Assembly: GCA_910591455.2 (NCBI GenBank)
Contig: OU342807.1
Span: 15,802,594-15,866,593 of the forward strand
Length of the DNA: 64,000 nt
From: Pholis gunnellus
Taxonomy: Eukaryota; Chordata; Actinopteri; Perciformes; Pholidae
Reading direction: 5' to 3'
Part shown: in pieces, positions 1 to 64,000 of the stretch
How positions within the stretch are numbered: the first letter of the stretch is position 1
How the letters are laid out: every line of letters starts with the position of its first letter
Notes under the pieces: generated by a model
Seen by the model: the letters and a program-made list of their open reading frames with translations, nothing else
The model's database searches: none
What the model was told of the DNA's origin: nothing
Program-made: the position numbers and the translations under genes

Positions 1-216
1 CATAACAAAATGTGGAAAAAGTGAAGCGCTGTGAATACTTTCCGGATGGACTGTATTAAGAGTGATGTTTCATTTTCATAAAAAAAAAATAAGACGTGGT
101 ACCTAACAAATAATGTGTAGGATATAGTGATTTAGAGAGTGTAGTCCAACCGGGACAGCAAGCTGCCAGAGCAAGTAGCTCCAGTAACACAGAAAAAGAT
201 CTAAATTGATTTTTAC

Positions 217-11037
<10,821 letters not shown>

Positions 11038-11420
11038 TTTAGCAATCAACAGTAAGCAAGCTAGCTAGGCTAGCTAATATTTACCATGAGAGCTAACTAG
11101 CTAGCACAGTGGGACAAGTTAGCGCAATGAGAGAGCAAGCGGTGCGTAGTGCGACGAGAGTGCCAACACTGCTCGCGACAACTACCACCGGCTCTCCGAC
11201 TTCTGTTCGTGCAATATATCTCTTATTCTTTCACTATGTTTATCTTAAATGAACAAAACGATGATCGATAATAAGCCATCTTTGATGCAGCGTTGCATTC
11301 CCCCCGACAAATCACACCAGGAAGTGGCATATGTGACAGTTTACAGAGAGAGGAGGGGTGTAACGTCGGTGGCCAATCAGACTGCCGTTTTATGTTGAGT
11401 GACTTGCAAAAGAACCAATG
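11038..11420 (-). promoter_or_regulatory. htt: htt 5' UTR and promoter region
   Basis: No TATA box is evident. Visible motifs are an ETS-type CCAGGAAGTG (11318-11326), two CCAAT boxes written on the plus strand (11373-11377, 11415-11419), and a TAGC-rich cluster (11060-11105). A five-codon upstream ORF (11087-11070) ends about 33 bases before the main ATG if this part is transcribed. The transcription start was not determined. Confidence 0.5.
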
Positions 11421-14400
11421 GGTGACTAAGTTTTTTCCCCCTTTGTTGTTATTGTTGCTGTCACGAGACCTGCTGTTATCCAGATTGTAAAAAACATATT
11501 TGAGCAACACCAGTGCTGTAGCTTTTATCAATGCACTAAGAAAGATAAGTGGGAGTGACTGTGAGAAGGCTAGCATCATTAAAAGAAGATTGAACACTTA
11601 GTTTACAGTTAAATTGATACATGTGTACATACTATGCAGTAATGTACTGCAGGAAATTTGTTACCATAGCCCTTGGAAATTGTAGTCTATTATGTCAGCC
11701 ACATGTTGCTTTTAATAGTAAATTAGCTGAACATAAGAGGGTATTTCTATCTGAAGATCAAACACAGCAAATCAAGTGGGCCACTGTTTACTGGTCTTGA
11801 GTATTTTCAGCTAAATTATGTCATCCAAAACTAAATGTATTGCTATAATGACTGAGACAATCACAGTGTGGTTTACAGAGAGCCTACTTTAACCCTTACA
11901 CCAGTACATTTTCAGTACATTTTCAAGCTCTGTACACTGAAACTGCAGGTTTCCCATGAGTTTCAAAATGTCTAAATATCATTACCTTCATAGCATATGA
12001 ACAAGAACAGTGGCCAGTAATATTGTAGGAGGAACAGAATAAAGGCTCACCAACAATGTTTTTCAATGGCTTTAACAGGAGACATATCCAGGAAGAAGTG
12101 TTTTATCAATGAAAAAACCTCTTCACCTTATTACAATATGTAAGAACAAATTCATCAAACAATTGGTGATGCCTTTCTTCAGGCTATCAGTGGCCCGCAG
12201 TTAGATTCATTTTCATTCATTGTTTGATCTGTTAAAAATCAATTGAGTAAAACAAATTAAAATATATTGAATGCCCAGAAGGAAGAAAGATGAATCTTTT
12301 TGCAATCTCTCTGTGAATAAGATGATAATAGTAGCAGTAGCACAAATTCACCCGTTTCACATTAGCTTCAGGAACTGATAAGGGAAAATTAATGAAAATA
12401 AATAACCAAGATGATGGTATTCAGAAGAGTCAGGTTATAAGATAACTAAATTATCTGTCAGAGCTCCTTAGGAACTGAATTGTGCAAATAAAAACAACAA
12501 TCAATCTACTAGATCTTACGTAAAATCTCATATCTCAAACACATTTTTGTGAGTGACACACCATGAGCGAAAGATAATACGGATTAAACTGTTGTAAATG
12601 CATGAGTAAAACACTTTTTTTATTTTTTATTTATATCCTGACAATTAAGAATTTTGTGAGACATGGTTTTTCTTGGGCAGTTTCCATGGCATCCATTACT
12701 ACACCAAATGAAACGAAAGATAATTAACAGGACACCAAACATTGCAATACACCATCATGACATTAATGAGTAATATAAATCAGCTTGTAAATGTTGACAA
12801 ACCACACAATAAATTCAGCCTAATCTCACATCTAATGTCACTCTCTTCTCTCCCACTAGATCCAACGAGGCATTGAGAACTTTTCCTCATCTTCTGTCTC
12901 ACCGTGGCCGACATTATAAGCAACACCAGGCTTGACGAGCAGTACAAATTTTAATCCTACAACACATATTTAAGGTGGGACATAAGCAGCAAAAATGGCA
13001 TGCATGCTAAAGTTGCATATGGACTGAAAATGAATGAATAGTAAAACTAAAATAGTTTCAATAGTGCTTCACTAAATGAAACGGGTGCATTATTAGAGTT
13101 TTTTTTAAAACAGGTAAGTTTGTTCCAAAGATTGGAGGAACAACTGTATGCGCAACACGAGATTCTGATTTCAATATATAGAAATTATGAAATGTATAAT
13201 GCAGTGAAAGCCAGAGCTGCTGCACATCTAGTGAGTATACCAAGAACAGTACAAGAATACTAACAGTTGGAAAATAAATGTAAAGTCCAACATATTTAAT
13301 TCAACGATGTCCTTTAATAGTCACAAGTTTGAATGACAGTACACACATATGACGAGAATCACGTGATCTCGAGGTACCTGCTGGCCTAATTATTTATACT
13401 ATACTTATTATATACTTTCCTGGGAGCTTTGTTACTAGTTCCTTTTCAGATTACAATTTTTCATACCCTTCCGGTCCAGTGAAAACCATGTAGTGTATCT
13501 CCAAATTTCATTCATTTGAAATGTTTTGACAAACTGCAGGATCAAGTTTCTTTATAAGGAAATGAGAAAATAATCCTACCTTCTTAAGTTAAATAAAAAA
13601 AATCAAATATCCACTAGTTTTAAACATATGGTGATCTTATAGAATATGATGCACAGTTGTACATTAAGCTACCCCCAAATTGCCATACAACAGCGATAAA
13701 AATGCAACACACACATTAATGCATCGGCAATATTAATCCAAAAACCTAATACTTAGGCAACTTACTTTTACTTGAGTAAGGTTCTGGGAACTTTTACCTG
13801 TGCTGGGTATAAGTAAAGGATCTGAATACTTCTTACACCACTGAAGAAGGTAAGCAGAGCTGACACCGACTAAGCTAATTCAATTGAATTAAATTAGGTG
13901 TGGCTCTTACACCTTAGTATTCATTCATGAATACAAACATCCTGTCATCCGTTTGCTCTCTTCCTGTGAATCAAGTCAAGGGGTACATCCCAGGGCCCAA
14001 TCCAGCTGTGATTAGCGGCTACCGTCATCAGAAACAGACGTCGCTTCACGTGACGCTTCAGAGGAAAGGACGTCTCATTTCTCTTCAAACACATTTCCTT
14101 GTTTCCTCTCTCCTCGTGTGGATTCCTTGCATCGAAAAAAAAAAAGCATGTGCATGAAAATCTATCTTATCCGGCTCTCACCTTCACGTTATACCGAAGC
14201 TTATTATAGTCCTACGCACCCTTGACTCAGTAGGAAAATAATTAATGGGGAAAACACAACCACCCATTAGAAATACATTTATACCTTTAACTTTATGTAC
14301 TGGGTCAAGGAAGTAGTAAAAGCTTACCTGCAGGCAGCATATGCCCTGTAACTAATGCAGCTATACAGTATATTGCGGCTCGGACATTGCATAAGTCTCA

Positions 14401-17400
14401 GCAGCATGACACTTTTTTCTGTGCACATTAATTGACAACAAACAAATCAATTTACGACACAAATAAGTCAAGACACAAGCATTTTTATACAAATGGCAGT
14501 GTATTATTTCATAATTACAAATGTCAGATATGGTACAACAACCAGTGATACAACTTGTACAAGAATTAACAATGACTGCAGTGGTTGAACGACATGACTG
14601 TACAGATACAAAAAAAAAGAAGAAAAATCAAGAAGTCCCCGGCCCCGTTTGAATACCAATAATGCATTTGTCATTCCTCCCGTCCTTGATCACTTATCCG
14701 ACATATCTGGACAGAAGAGTGTGAAACCCTGGAGAGCCTCCAGGCATTCTATCGGTGGTTATCCCAAAACTAGACTCAAGTGACATCAAGGAACTGAGGA
14801 CCTCTCCCTTCTAAAATGTTGCAGGTGAGCGCCATCCCAGCTTTTAGGGAAAGACTCACCACCATCGCCTTGGAGGAAGGCAGAAGGGAAGGAATGCATG
14901 TTGTGCATTTAAACGGGGGCCAACTCAGCTGGTCACCTTGCCATTTATAAAGTTGTCCTCAGATACCAGTGAGATATGTTGGCACTAGAAGGTCATCATT
15001 TACATATACAAGGAACCTGAAGTATTACAAACCAATACATGCTTGAGTAATAAAACATATGTATTTTTTTTTTTTTTTTTTTAAAACAGGCATTACAATG
15101 CACTTAGTGCGGACATTCAAAACTGTTGAGCTGTGTAAAGTTCCTTTATGTGAAGGAATTTCTCTCAGAATGGACGGAATGATAGAAAAGAGGCTGGAAA
15201 GAAAGGCGGGATGTCAGAACGTAACTTGGTAATTGGCACATATAATAAAAGGCTGTCAGTCTTTCTTCAGTAAAATTTTTCAGACAACGAGACAAGTTTG
15301 ATTTACTTGATGTTGCTTTTGGTATCATTGGCAAAAAAAGGTTAAAGACACTTCCTATAGTCATTGTCAAAACACAACATAGTGCAATGAAACTAAACAG
15401 ACTTTCTTTACTGCTATATGGATGGTATAAGAGCAAAGTTCAAACAATGACAGAGGCATGGGTGGCAAACACAGTTTAGTTTCCCTGTGAGAGTGAATGT
15501 GTGTTAGTTACATGTTAGAAATACATCATTTACAAGGTTTTTGAGGCTAAAGAGCTAAAAGGCTAAAATCTACATAGGCAAGAGAAATCAGCTTCAAAAT
15601 GTGCCTGAGAGCAAAAAAAAAAAAAAAAAAAAAGAACAAAGACACTCAGAAACTCAAGTGATGACGAGCCAGCAACAGATGCACGCATTCGATTCCTGAT
15701 TTTTGACAATGGAATGTGCGACAGGTGACAACATTTTTTTTCAGAACAAGCCAACTCTCCAAATTAGATATCAGGATGAATTATATGTGTACCATTTTAA
15801 ATGTAATGTCTTGAATGGTTTAATATTCAAATGAGTGACATTCAAGACTACATGATTTCTAACTATTGTATTGTTGTACTTCAATGCATTAGATTGAACA
15901 GAAGCTGCAGTTGCTTACAAGGAAAAATACACACACACACACACACACACACAAAGTGAACATGTCCAGATTGGGTATTCACAGCATTAAAACAGGTGAT
16001 GGGGAGTAAACAGCAACTGCTTCAAAAGCTAAATTCAAAAGCAAAACGGCTTCAAATGCCTCCGAAATGCAAATGAGAAAAACAATTAGAACATGCTGAG
16101 AAATGTACAGAAAGCGCATTTGTTCACGACTGGTTAACTTGGAAGTAAACACTTTGTCTATGAAGAAACAAAAGTGCGGAGCTACTGTGGTTCTGCAAGT
16201 GGACAAATGTTCCCGTACACAGACTCTGCCTGCAGGATGCTAATAAACACTATTCCCCCGTTCCTCCCGGTCTACACGCATACAAACAACCGTCCCGAGC
16301 CATTCCAACGGCAGAACGTATACAGGTTTTAAAAATGGAATATTACGATTAAGAAATGGTGTTTTCGTCTAGTACAAACACAGCCAAAGCCACGGGGTCT
16401 AACTGCAGGTCTACTAGCAGGATATGTGTCCGTCAGGCATCGTGCTATCTATGATCTACAGGCTGCATCTTGACAGAGGCTAATGGCTGCTGACAGCCTA
16501 ATCAATGGAAGTTACTTTGATGCAACAGCAACATGTTATCAAGATGAAGCCCTCGTCAGCTGCAGATTAGATATCTTATACAGTGCCATCATCATCATCA
16601 TCTGTCATGTGTTCCAACTCCACCTGGTTTTCTGGTACACTGAAAATATGGGTGGCAAATTACTAAGATACTTTAAGGGAAAGGATTTCCGCTCGGCACA
16701 TGAAACAGGTTTATAACAATAACCGGACACGTCAGGAAAAATAAAACAAAGAAAAGCCAGGTAGTACAATATAAGAAGCGGTAAAAAGGATGAGGAATGA
16801 AGATAACCAAAAGACATGTTTTGCCTGAGTGAATAAATGTAACAGACTTTCACTAAACAGCTGTTCTCCAGAAGGAAACACAGTCTGACATCTGAAATTT
16901 AAAGATCTGAGCCTTTTAGGAGCCCATGAGAGATTTTTTAGAGAACATGAATGATAATTATCAGACCTTTTACCGAAAAAAGGCTCCGGGATATTTACTT
17001 TAAAACATACTAACACTTGCTGACTCCATATTGTCAGAAATAAATCCATGCCATCTCTGCTAAAAATGTATTTAGTACAGGAACCTAGAAGACGGTTTAC
17101 TACACAGTCCAGTGCAACCTAACTGGGCTGAGGGAAGGATGTGGAATATCACTTTGAAACCAATTCTAATCAAAAGGGGGCAGGTGGAGCACGGCATCAA
17201 CACAGCAACGCGAGACTGGATTTATCCCCCCCCCCCACGTCATTCAGATCTACCCGAGCCTTGAGGGGTGCAGAGGCTAAGGGTTAGTTTGGGAACCGGG
17301 TGGATCTGCTGTGCCAACAACATGTCATGTTGACCAAATCAATGACAAACATACAGCACATGTTAAAAAAAAAAAGGCCTTATGCTACATTGAGAAAAGA

Positions 17401-17640
17401 AAAGGAAACTACTGGTACTGTGCTTCTTACAAAAAAGAAAAAAACTCCCCGATACACATTATCCATACTCATTCCAAAAGAAAAAAAAGGAAATCAAAAC
17501 GTAATGTATGCATTCAAGTGGTACTTTTATGGCTTTTTGTACAATACAACCTTTAGTGAAAATATACATCTAGACATAAATTCAAGTACAAATGTACAAA
17601 ATCTTTAAACTCATACTTTTTTCTTTAATTATAATACACT
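11421..17640. other. non-coding DNA between htt promoter and grk4 last exon
   Basis: No convincing exon or RNA gene was seen on either strand. The sequence is AT-rich with a poly-T run (15065-15082), a poly-A run (15613-15633), a short CA repeat (15929-15952) and a fragment of a teleost interspersed repeat (13751-13843). Part may be grk4 3' UTR, since grk4 is transcribed toward it. Confidence 0.6.
13751..13843 (+). repeat. fragment of teleost TACTT-rich interspersed repeat
   Basis: Contains TTACTTTTACTTGAGTAAG and AGTAAAGGATCTGAATACTT, ending ACACCACTG. This wording is very frequent in teleost genomes; the CACCACTG end suggests a hAT-like terminal repeat. Class assignment is from memory only. 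Confidence 0.6.
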
Positions 17641-17646
17641 TTTAAT
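17624..17646 (-). terminator. grk4: possible grk4 poly(A) signals
   Basis: Two ATTAAA hexamers on the sense strand (17646-17641 and 17629-17624) lie about 136-158 bases after the stop. This would give a very short 3' UTR; a longer one reaching further left is equally possible. Confidence 0.25.
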
Positions 17647-17781
17647 ACAGCTCATAAATACAGGTCAACATTCACTGAGTTCCTAAGATTTGCGCTCGGT
17701 TGGAGTTTGTGGCGAAGTTCAGCGGATAGGGATGGGAGGAGGAAGGGGGAGGAGGAGGAGGAGGCAGGTGGAGGGAGTGGT

Positions 17782-52503
<34,722 letters not shown>

Positions 52504-55460
52504 TGTCAGAATGTGAATCCCGAGCAATACATTTCACTCAGCGGAAAAAGACGGGTTTTCTGATCAAACGTGCCGACGACGGTGAGGCTGCTGCACGCGC
52601 ACAGGGCGAACGCGGCACTGGCGCATAGTAGGTGTTTAATAGTGGTCGTCGTTCCTCTCCATGGCAAGACGATTTTTTTTTTTTTTTTAACAAACCCTAC
52701 CTATGGAGCGCTATGATTACGACGGTGCTTGTTAGCATTCACAGCCTGCCTCCCTTCCCTCTCTGCCTGCCTTCCTTCCTGCTTCGGTTCCCTCCTCCTC
52801 CTCCTCCTCCTCTTCCTCCTCCTCCTTCTCGCCCCTCCTCTGCACAACGAACCAGCGAGAGTAGGAGGGATCAATTTACAACCAGTGCAACCGCACACAC
52901 ATTCACACACAAATGCATTCATACGTACATGCATGCTATTTCCTCGGCTTAATCCTGACATTATGGATGGTTATGACATTTATTATGTGGCAGTTTTGGA
53001 TTAAAACGTGCTTTATGTGTGCAGTTGTCTACAAGTTTCCCTCTCCTCAACCACAGGAGCCTACAGGAAACATCTAGAAGAAGAAAAAGATGTTTCCTTT
53101 AAACAATCATTCTTGAATGGCTTTTTAATCCAAACATGGATGAAAATACTAAAAAGTAAACTTTTCCTTCCCGTGATTTCCTGCTTTACAGCTTTTTGCT
53201 GCTGGCTAATGTAATGTTAGGCAACATGAATGCCTTTGGCCACAGAGGCCTGATGCAGACCTTGTGCTGCGTGAACAATGGTGTGAGGGTTTTAAAGTTG
53301 TTACATTATGCCGGGTCGTACAGCCTGGAGAAAAGAGATAACGCACCGGTGTTCTCCTCCTCACAACCACACAGTGTGACCCAGCATGCCTCTGGGCTTT
53401 CTAATCTGACTTTTGGATCGACTGAGCCCACGATGCTCAGAGAAGAGTCGTGTGTCTGCAGAAAGAGAGGAGAGAAGTCGTGTGCCTTTAGAAGGACAAT
53501 GTGGGAGTTGTAAAGTAATCAATGAAACTGTTCTTGAAAAGATTTAGAGATCCATAAATGGGATCATTGAGAATACACAATAGGCCTCATTAGCTGTTTT
53601 ACTTTTCATTTTTACTACGGTCATAAACACATCACAGGGAGGCCTGAGGGTATCTGTGGAGAAACTCAAAGGTCGAAGGTCGAAGGTCACAGGCTTTCAT
53701 CTTCACTTCCTCACTGATTTTATCAACACAGAGAGTGTCAAGTTACTGGAACACTCACAACATGTCTCTTTTCATGTTTAACCAATGGACATGTAATAAT
53801 GTTTGTTTTGAATCGCCCTGAATGGGTTCATTTTGCAAGAATGATCCGGTCGCTGTACATTAACTAGCCAGTCTCTACAGAGATCAATAATTTGACACAA
53901 AATATTGATTTAAAAATGATTTTATTGATTAAAAAACATAGCAACAGATCGTAGAACCGGGTGTTCAACAAAGCTGTGTAATACATGTTTATAAAGCAGG
54001 AAAAATGAAACTAAAGTAGTAGTTTACTCTCCTACCAACGACATTATCACCATTATCAGTTCCCAGAGGAACAGGATGCTGGTTATGGGACAGATACAAC
54101 CAAAGAACCCGTTGACATAAAAGTGAATATTACATGGGATGGGCAAGTAGCCCGACCTCAGGTCAGCAATTCAATTTAAAGCCATAGAGGCCATGATTGC
54201 AGAGGGTTAAATCTGATGCAGTACTGTGTCATACTGAAAAGCCTTAATTCTTTCATAGTTTAAATTTAAGGTAATTTTCTCATCACAAGAACAACTTGTG
54301 AGTGCAACAAGTGGATGCTGTCCCTCTAACAATACGGTACAGTATAAACCTGATTCTTATTTCACCATGTTAGTAATGCACCACTGTCCATAGTCGCTGC
54401 GGTACATACATGGTTGCTCGTCTGGAACCACATAAAACCAAACTACTGGACCATTCAGATTCAATGCTGCCACCTAGTGGTGATTATGCATGAATACAGG
54501 CCATTACATGCAGTGCGCCAGTTTTCTTCTCTCCTTCAATAATGACTTTTCTCACAGAGACAAAAAGAGTATATATCAGACCCCAAATGTATTATTTACA
54601 TTTGAAATAGTTTGGTCCCCAAAAGAAGAATGCAATTATTAAAACATTTAGTCGATTTCCTCTTAGTTTTGCATGACGGGAGAATACTGTTGTAACCATT
54701 TTCCCTCCAAATACCCTTAAACTTTTAAGTTGTTTTCCAGTCCAGAAAAGCATTAGTGACATTAAATCATTATTTAACCACAACTGTGCACTATGGACTC
54801 AATATTTTGGGTAGCCGCTTTTCTATGTGCCCTCTGCAGTCTACTCAGCGGTTTGATTAAAGAGGTTCAAACTGTGAATCGTTTGTCACAGTATGTTTCA
54901 GCTGATATTCCACCAGTGATAACACTACACTATCCTTATATTTATATTGTGATGAGCTTTAAGAAGAAGAGCTTTGCTAAATAAACACACCTGTTAATAT
55001 TCCAGCTCGTTATAGGCTGCATTGATGTACACTTGACACTGAAACAGGAACCTGTTCCTAAATTTGCACACATTTTGATGCTAAGCTTCCAACTGACCAA
55101 TGACTGATGATTTCTTCTTTTTCAACTGTTGCTCAGAAGGACCTTTGTCTCTTATTGCCCTTTCACTTGTCAGTTTGGTTGAACCATTGTACAGAGTTGT
55201 GATCTCCACTTACACAAACAGGACTTTTTTTGCAAACCCCCATAGAAAATTTGTAAAGTGGACTTTCTCCAACCCAAAAGCATGAAAGACATTTCAAAAA
55301 TAGAGAGTAGTCCTCTCTGCCACCTGACTGTAACAAATCAAGCTTTGAACGTATCCCTGCAGCTAACTGCTCACCGTTACATTGAGATCTCAGGTGAGTC
55401 CTGTGTTGTGGACACTAAACTATAATGTTTCAACTCACCTAACAAGCTCAACTGGGCTGC

Positions 55461-55600
55461 AGCTGGTGGAATAGGATTTACTCAAGAACTGTACTCAAGC
55501 ACAGATTTCAGCTACTTACTCCACTAAAATACTGTACTTTTTACTCCAGTTATTCGACAGCTGCAGTTACTAATTACTTTAGAAACTAGGAATTTATTTA
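55461..55600 (+). repeat. decayed copy of the TACTT-rich repeat (middle part)
   Basis: Segments such as CTTACTCCACTAAAATACTG, TACTTTTTACTCC and GACAGCTGCAGTTACTAATT match the internal part of the repeat family of 13751-13843 as I know it. Confidence 0.55.
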
Positions 55601-57039
55601 CATACAAAACATAAAATGATAAGGGATGATACTATTTTTACAGATTAAAGTACTACCCAATATTATAAAAAAGTAGAGCTGAGAATGAATCAATTAGTGG
55701 ATCGGCTCTTGGATCTTTACTGTAATCTCTCTACTGTCTCAGATAAAGACACATGATTTCCCAAAACTATTTTCGTAAAAAAAGGTTATTATGAGATTAG
55801 TTTCCTAATAGACCCGTTAAGTTTTGTGGCAAAAGGTAAAAAAAAGTAATGCTAGTGAAAACAGTGCATTTTTGACAAAAATACACAAACCTAAACAACC
55901 CAAACTGTGCCTTAAGTACATTAGAGAACTAGATATATGGTAGATAGATGAGAAACAAACAATAAGATTCCTTAACCACAAGTCTGTAGTTTCTAACATG
56001 TGGCTGCTATTTTCTTGATGTCAGAGGTAAAACTCAACAGCAGATTTAACCCCGAATGCTTCACCAGCAAACGTTAACGTGTAGATTTCCTGCAGGCTAC
56101 ATTTACAACACTAGATGGTGCTGCTGACATAGAAATATGCCAGAATTTCAGGCCTACAAATAACTTTTGGTCTTAGATTTTGGTTGTGGAATTTTAACAA
56201 ATGCTCATCTACCGCTCAAATGCATTTCATTTATTCAACCTCTACTTCTGCATTTATCCTCTAATTGGTCTTGTGTCCCACTGGTCACCACACAGAACAG
56301 GCTGAGTGAAGATGACGTGTGAATTTTGTACCAAAAATATTCATGAATATTCATTTTGTGTTTGTACAAAAATAATCTCACTATCTGATGCCAGCTGTAT
56401 AGCAGCAGGTCAAACAATTTAGAATTCTGTTGTTAAGTAAGACACAGTGTACACACTGCAGGCGAGAGGGTAACATGGTTACAATGAAACCCATGCTGAA
56501 ATCTTTATTAAACTTTTAAATAAACAAACATATCAAGGCTTTTTTTTAAATGCTATTTTAAGAGCTAAATGCCATTTTAAGAGCCGTTTGTTCCTGCTGG
56601 AACATATTACTTAAACCTCTTTTCTGCAAGGGAAGAGTATGCGAAAGGATTATGTATTCATGAAAAATCTTCATTCATACTGTCTGAGCAGCAAATTGCA
56701 TGTTAGTCGTAGACTCCAAAGTAACTGTACTGTAGCAGAACCTGCACATATTGTCTCTGACAATGTATTAGATTTCATTTGGTCAGAGAAATTCAATAGA
56801 CAGGCCCACCAGTGTGACCTTTTGGAGTTTTCCTTGAAACACAATATTTTCAAGCTGAGAGAGCAGATAGGTGTTTTATTTACACATTTTCAAAACTGTT
56901 TTCTTTGTTAACAAGGTACCTGTAATGAGATGTGAGCATGGCTTCCCTCAGTGTTTCATATGAGCTTTTGAGGCGATACTGAATATCAATCATACAGCTG
57001 TGCTTCAGCATTATGTGTTCCTCTAAATCCTGTACAGTT

Positions 57040-57535
57040 TGAGATTGAGATATTTTAATTTGACATTTTCAATTTATGCTGCTTTTTGCCGCTACTTTAA
57101 GAGGAACATATTGTACTTTTGAATTAACTACATTTATCCAACAGTTTCAGATCAAGACTTTCTATTATAAAACTCCTGATAACTTCATTGTTTGAGATTA
57201 AACTACCCAACAGTAGTACAGGCATAAAGAGTTTTGGTAAAGGGAGATTACGGCACAGATTGTGAATGCAAGACTTTTACTTTAAATGAAGTGTTTTGCT
57301 CCTTTTAACTTATTAAAATACCTTATACTTCTTGACTGCCAATCATAAGCCTATATACATTATATAGAAATATAACATTCTGCATTCAAAGTCTGTCTGC
57401 AAATTGAGAACTTTTACTTTCGATACCTTAGGCTATATTTTGCTGGCAATACTACCTTTACTTAGCTTTTGAAAGGTGTACCTTTACTTACAACGGAGCT
57501 GTGGTATTAGGCTACTACTTTTATGCGAGAAAGGG
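57040..57535 (+). repeat. second decayed copy of the TACTT-rich repeat
   Basis: TGACATTTTCAATTTATGCT, ATATTGTACTTTTGAATTAA and, at the end, CTTTACTTACAACGGAGCTG follow the family order, with unrelated bases between. Confidence 0.45.
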
Positions 57536-57599
57536 TTATGAGTATTATGGTCCACGACTACCTTGCTCTGAGCTTAACGTGTAAGGACTCGAGACCTAT

Positions 57600-57842
57600 A
57601 CGTGAATAAGCTCCACTCGCAAACATCAGAGGCTGTGCGCCTCTCTGTTGATGTCTGCTGTTTCCTGGCTCTGTGGGAGCTTTCACGTGACTCAGTGAGC
57701 CCGTGCGCCTCTGAAGCAGCTGAGGACACGTAAAGCAAACGGCAACACCGTAGTTTCGAGCTCAGTAGCTGCCAATTTACTTCAATACAGTTAAGAGGGG
57801 GGACGCTTGTCATATTCGAAGATGTTTTCACTCGGGGAGAAG
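57600..57842 (+). promoter_or_regulatory. tom1: TOM1-family gene promoter/5' UTR
   Basis: CpG density rises here relative to the AT-rich DNA upstream. TTCACGTGAC (57682-57691) matches nine of ten positions of the CLEAR motif bound by TFEB-type factors and overlaps TGACTCA (57688-57694), an AP-1 core. Transcription start not determined; no TATA box seen. Confidence 0.4.

Positions 57843-64000
<6,158 letters not shown>

Larger units (their letters stand above)
52504..57842. other. intergenic region between divergent grk4 and TOM1-family gene
   Basis: 5.3 kb with no supported exon. Near grk4: one near-NRF1 motif (52592-52603), a poly-T run (52672-52688) and a TCC repeat (52793-52828). Further right: a triple DR1-like array (53670-53689), CTCF-like motifs (54467-54480, 56108-56120) and decayed teleost repeats (55461-55600, 57040-57535). 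Close to the right gene: an E-box/AP-1 composite (57682-57694). Confidence 0.65.

Noticed and set aside
52632..53513. Several 60-110 codon open frames upstream of grk4
   Set aside because: Low-complexity TCC repeat translation or no recognisable family, no splice or start context; treated as non-coding.

Overview
The window is genomic DNA from a ray-finned fish, probably a percomorph teleost. The evidence is spliced vertebrate genes with small introns, very abundant dinucleotide microsatellites and interspersed repeats of a type common in teleosts. There is no prokaryotic, viral or CRISPR content. All gene models were built by hand from splice sites, reading phase and protein families I know; no alignment was run.

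Layout. (1) Positions 1-11037, minus strand: the 5' part of huntingtin (htt), exons 1-19, about the first 837 residues. It has a Q4 tract and no polyproline block. A serine-rich 55-codon in-frame exon candidate lies between the equivalents of human exons 12 and 13. (2) 11038-17781: htt promoter/5' UTR region, then non-coding DNA that probably includes the grk4 3' UTR. (3) 17782-52503, minus strand: a complete 16-exon G protein-coupled receptor kinase of the GRK4/5/6 group, 576 residues, assigned to grk4. Intron 1 is 11.2 kb and intron 15 appears to be of the GC-AG type. (4) 52504-57842: intergenic DNA between two divergently transcribed genes, with CTCF-like motifs, a triple DR1-like array and decayed teleost repeats. 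(5) 57843-64000, plus strand: the first 11 exons (364 residues) of a TOM1-family endosomal adaptor with VHS and GAT domains, cut by the window edge.

Grk4 followed by htt in tandem on one strand is the same order and orientation as in human 4p16.3, so this linkage looks ancient. The TOM1-family neighbour is not next to GRK4 in human. The three genes are not one pathway: htt is a large HEAT-repeat scaffold, grk4 desensitises active GPCRs, and the TOM1-family protein sorts ubiquitinated cargo on endosomes.

The most interesting observations are the candidate extra htt exon and its effect on a caspase-6 site, splice sites built from or touching long microsatellites in all three genes, the GC-AG intron of grk4, several perfect intronic hairpins, and motif clusters (CTCF-like, NRF1, DR1, CLEAR/AP-1). 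I saw no wholly new biological system.
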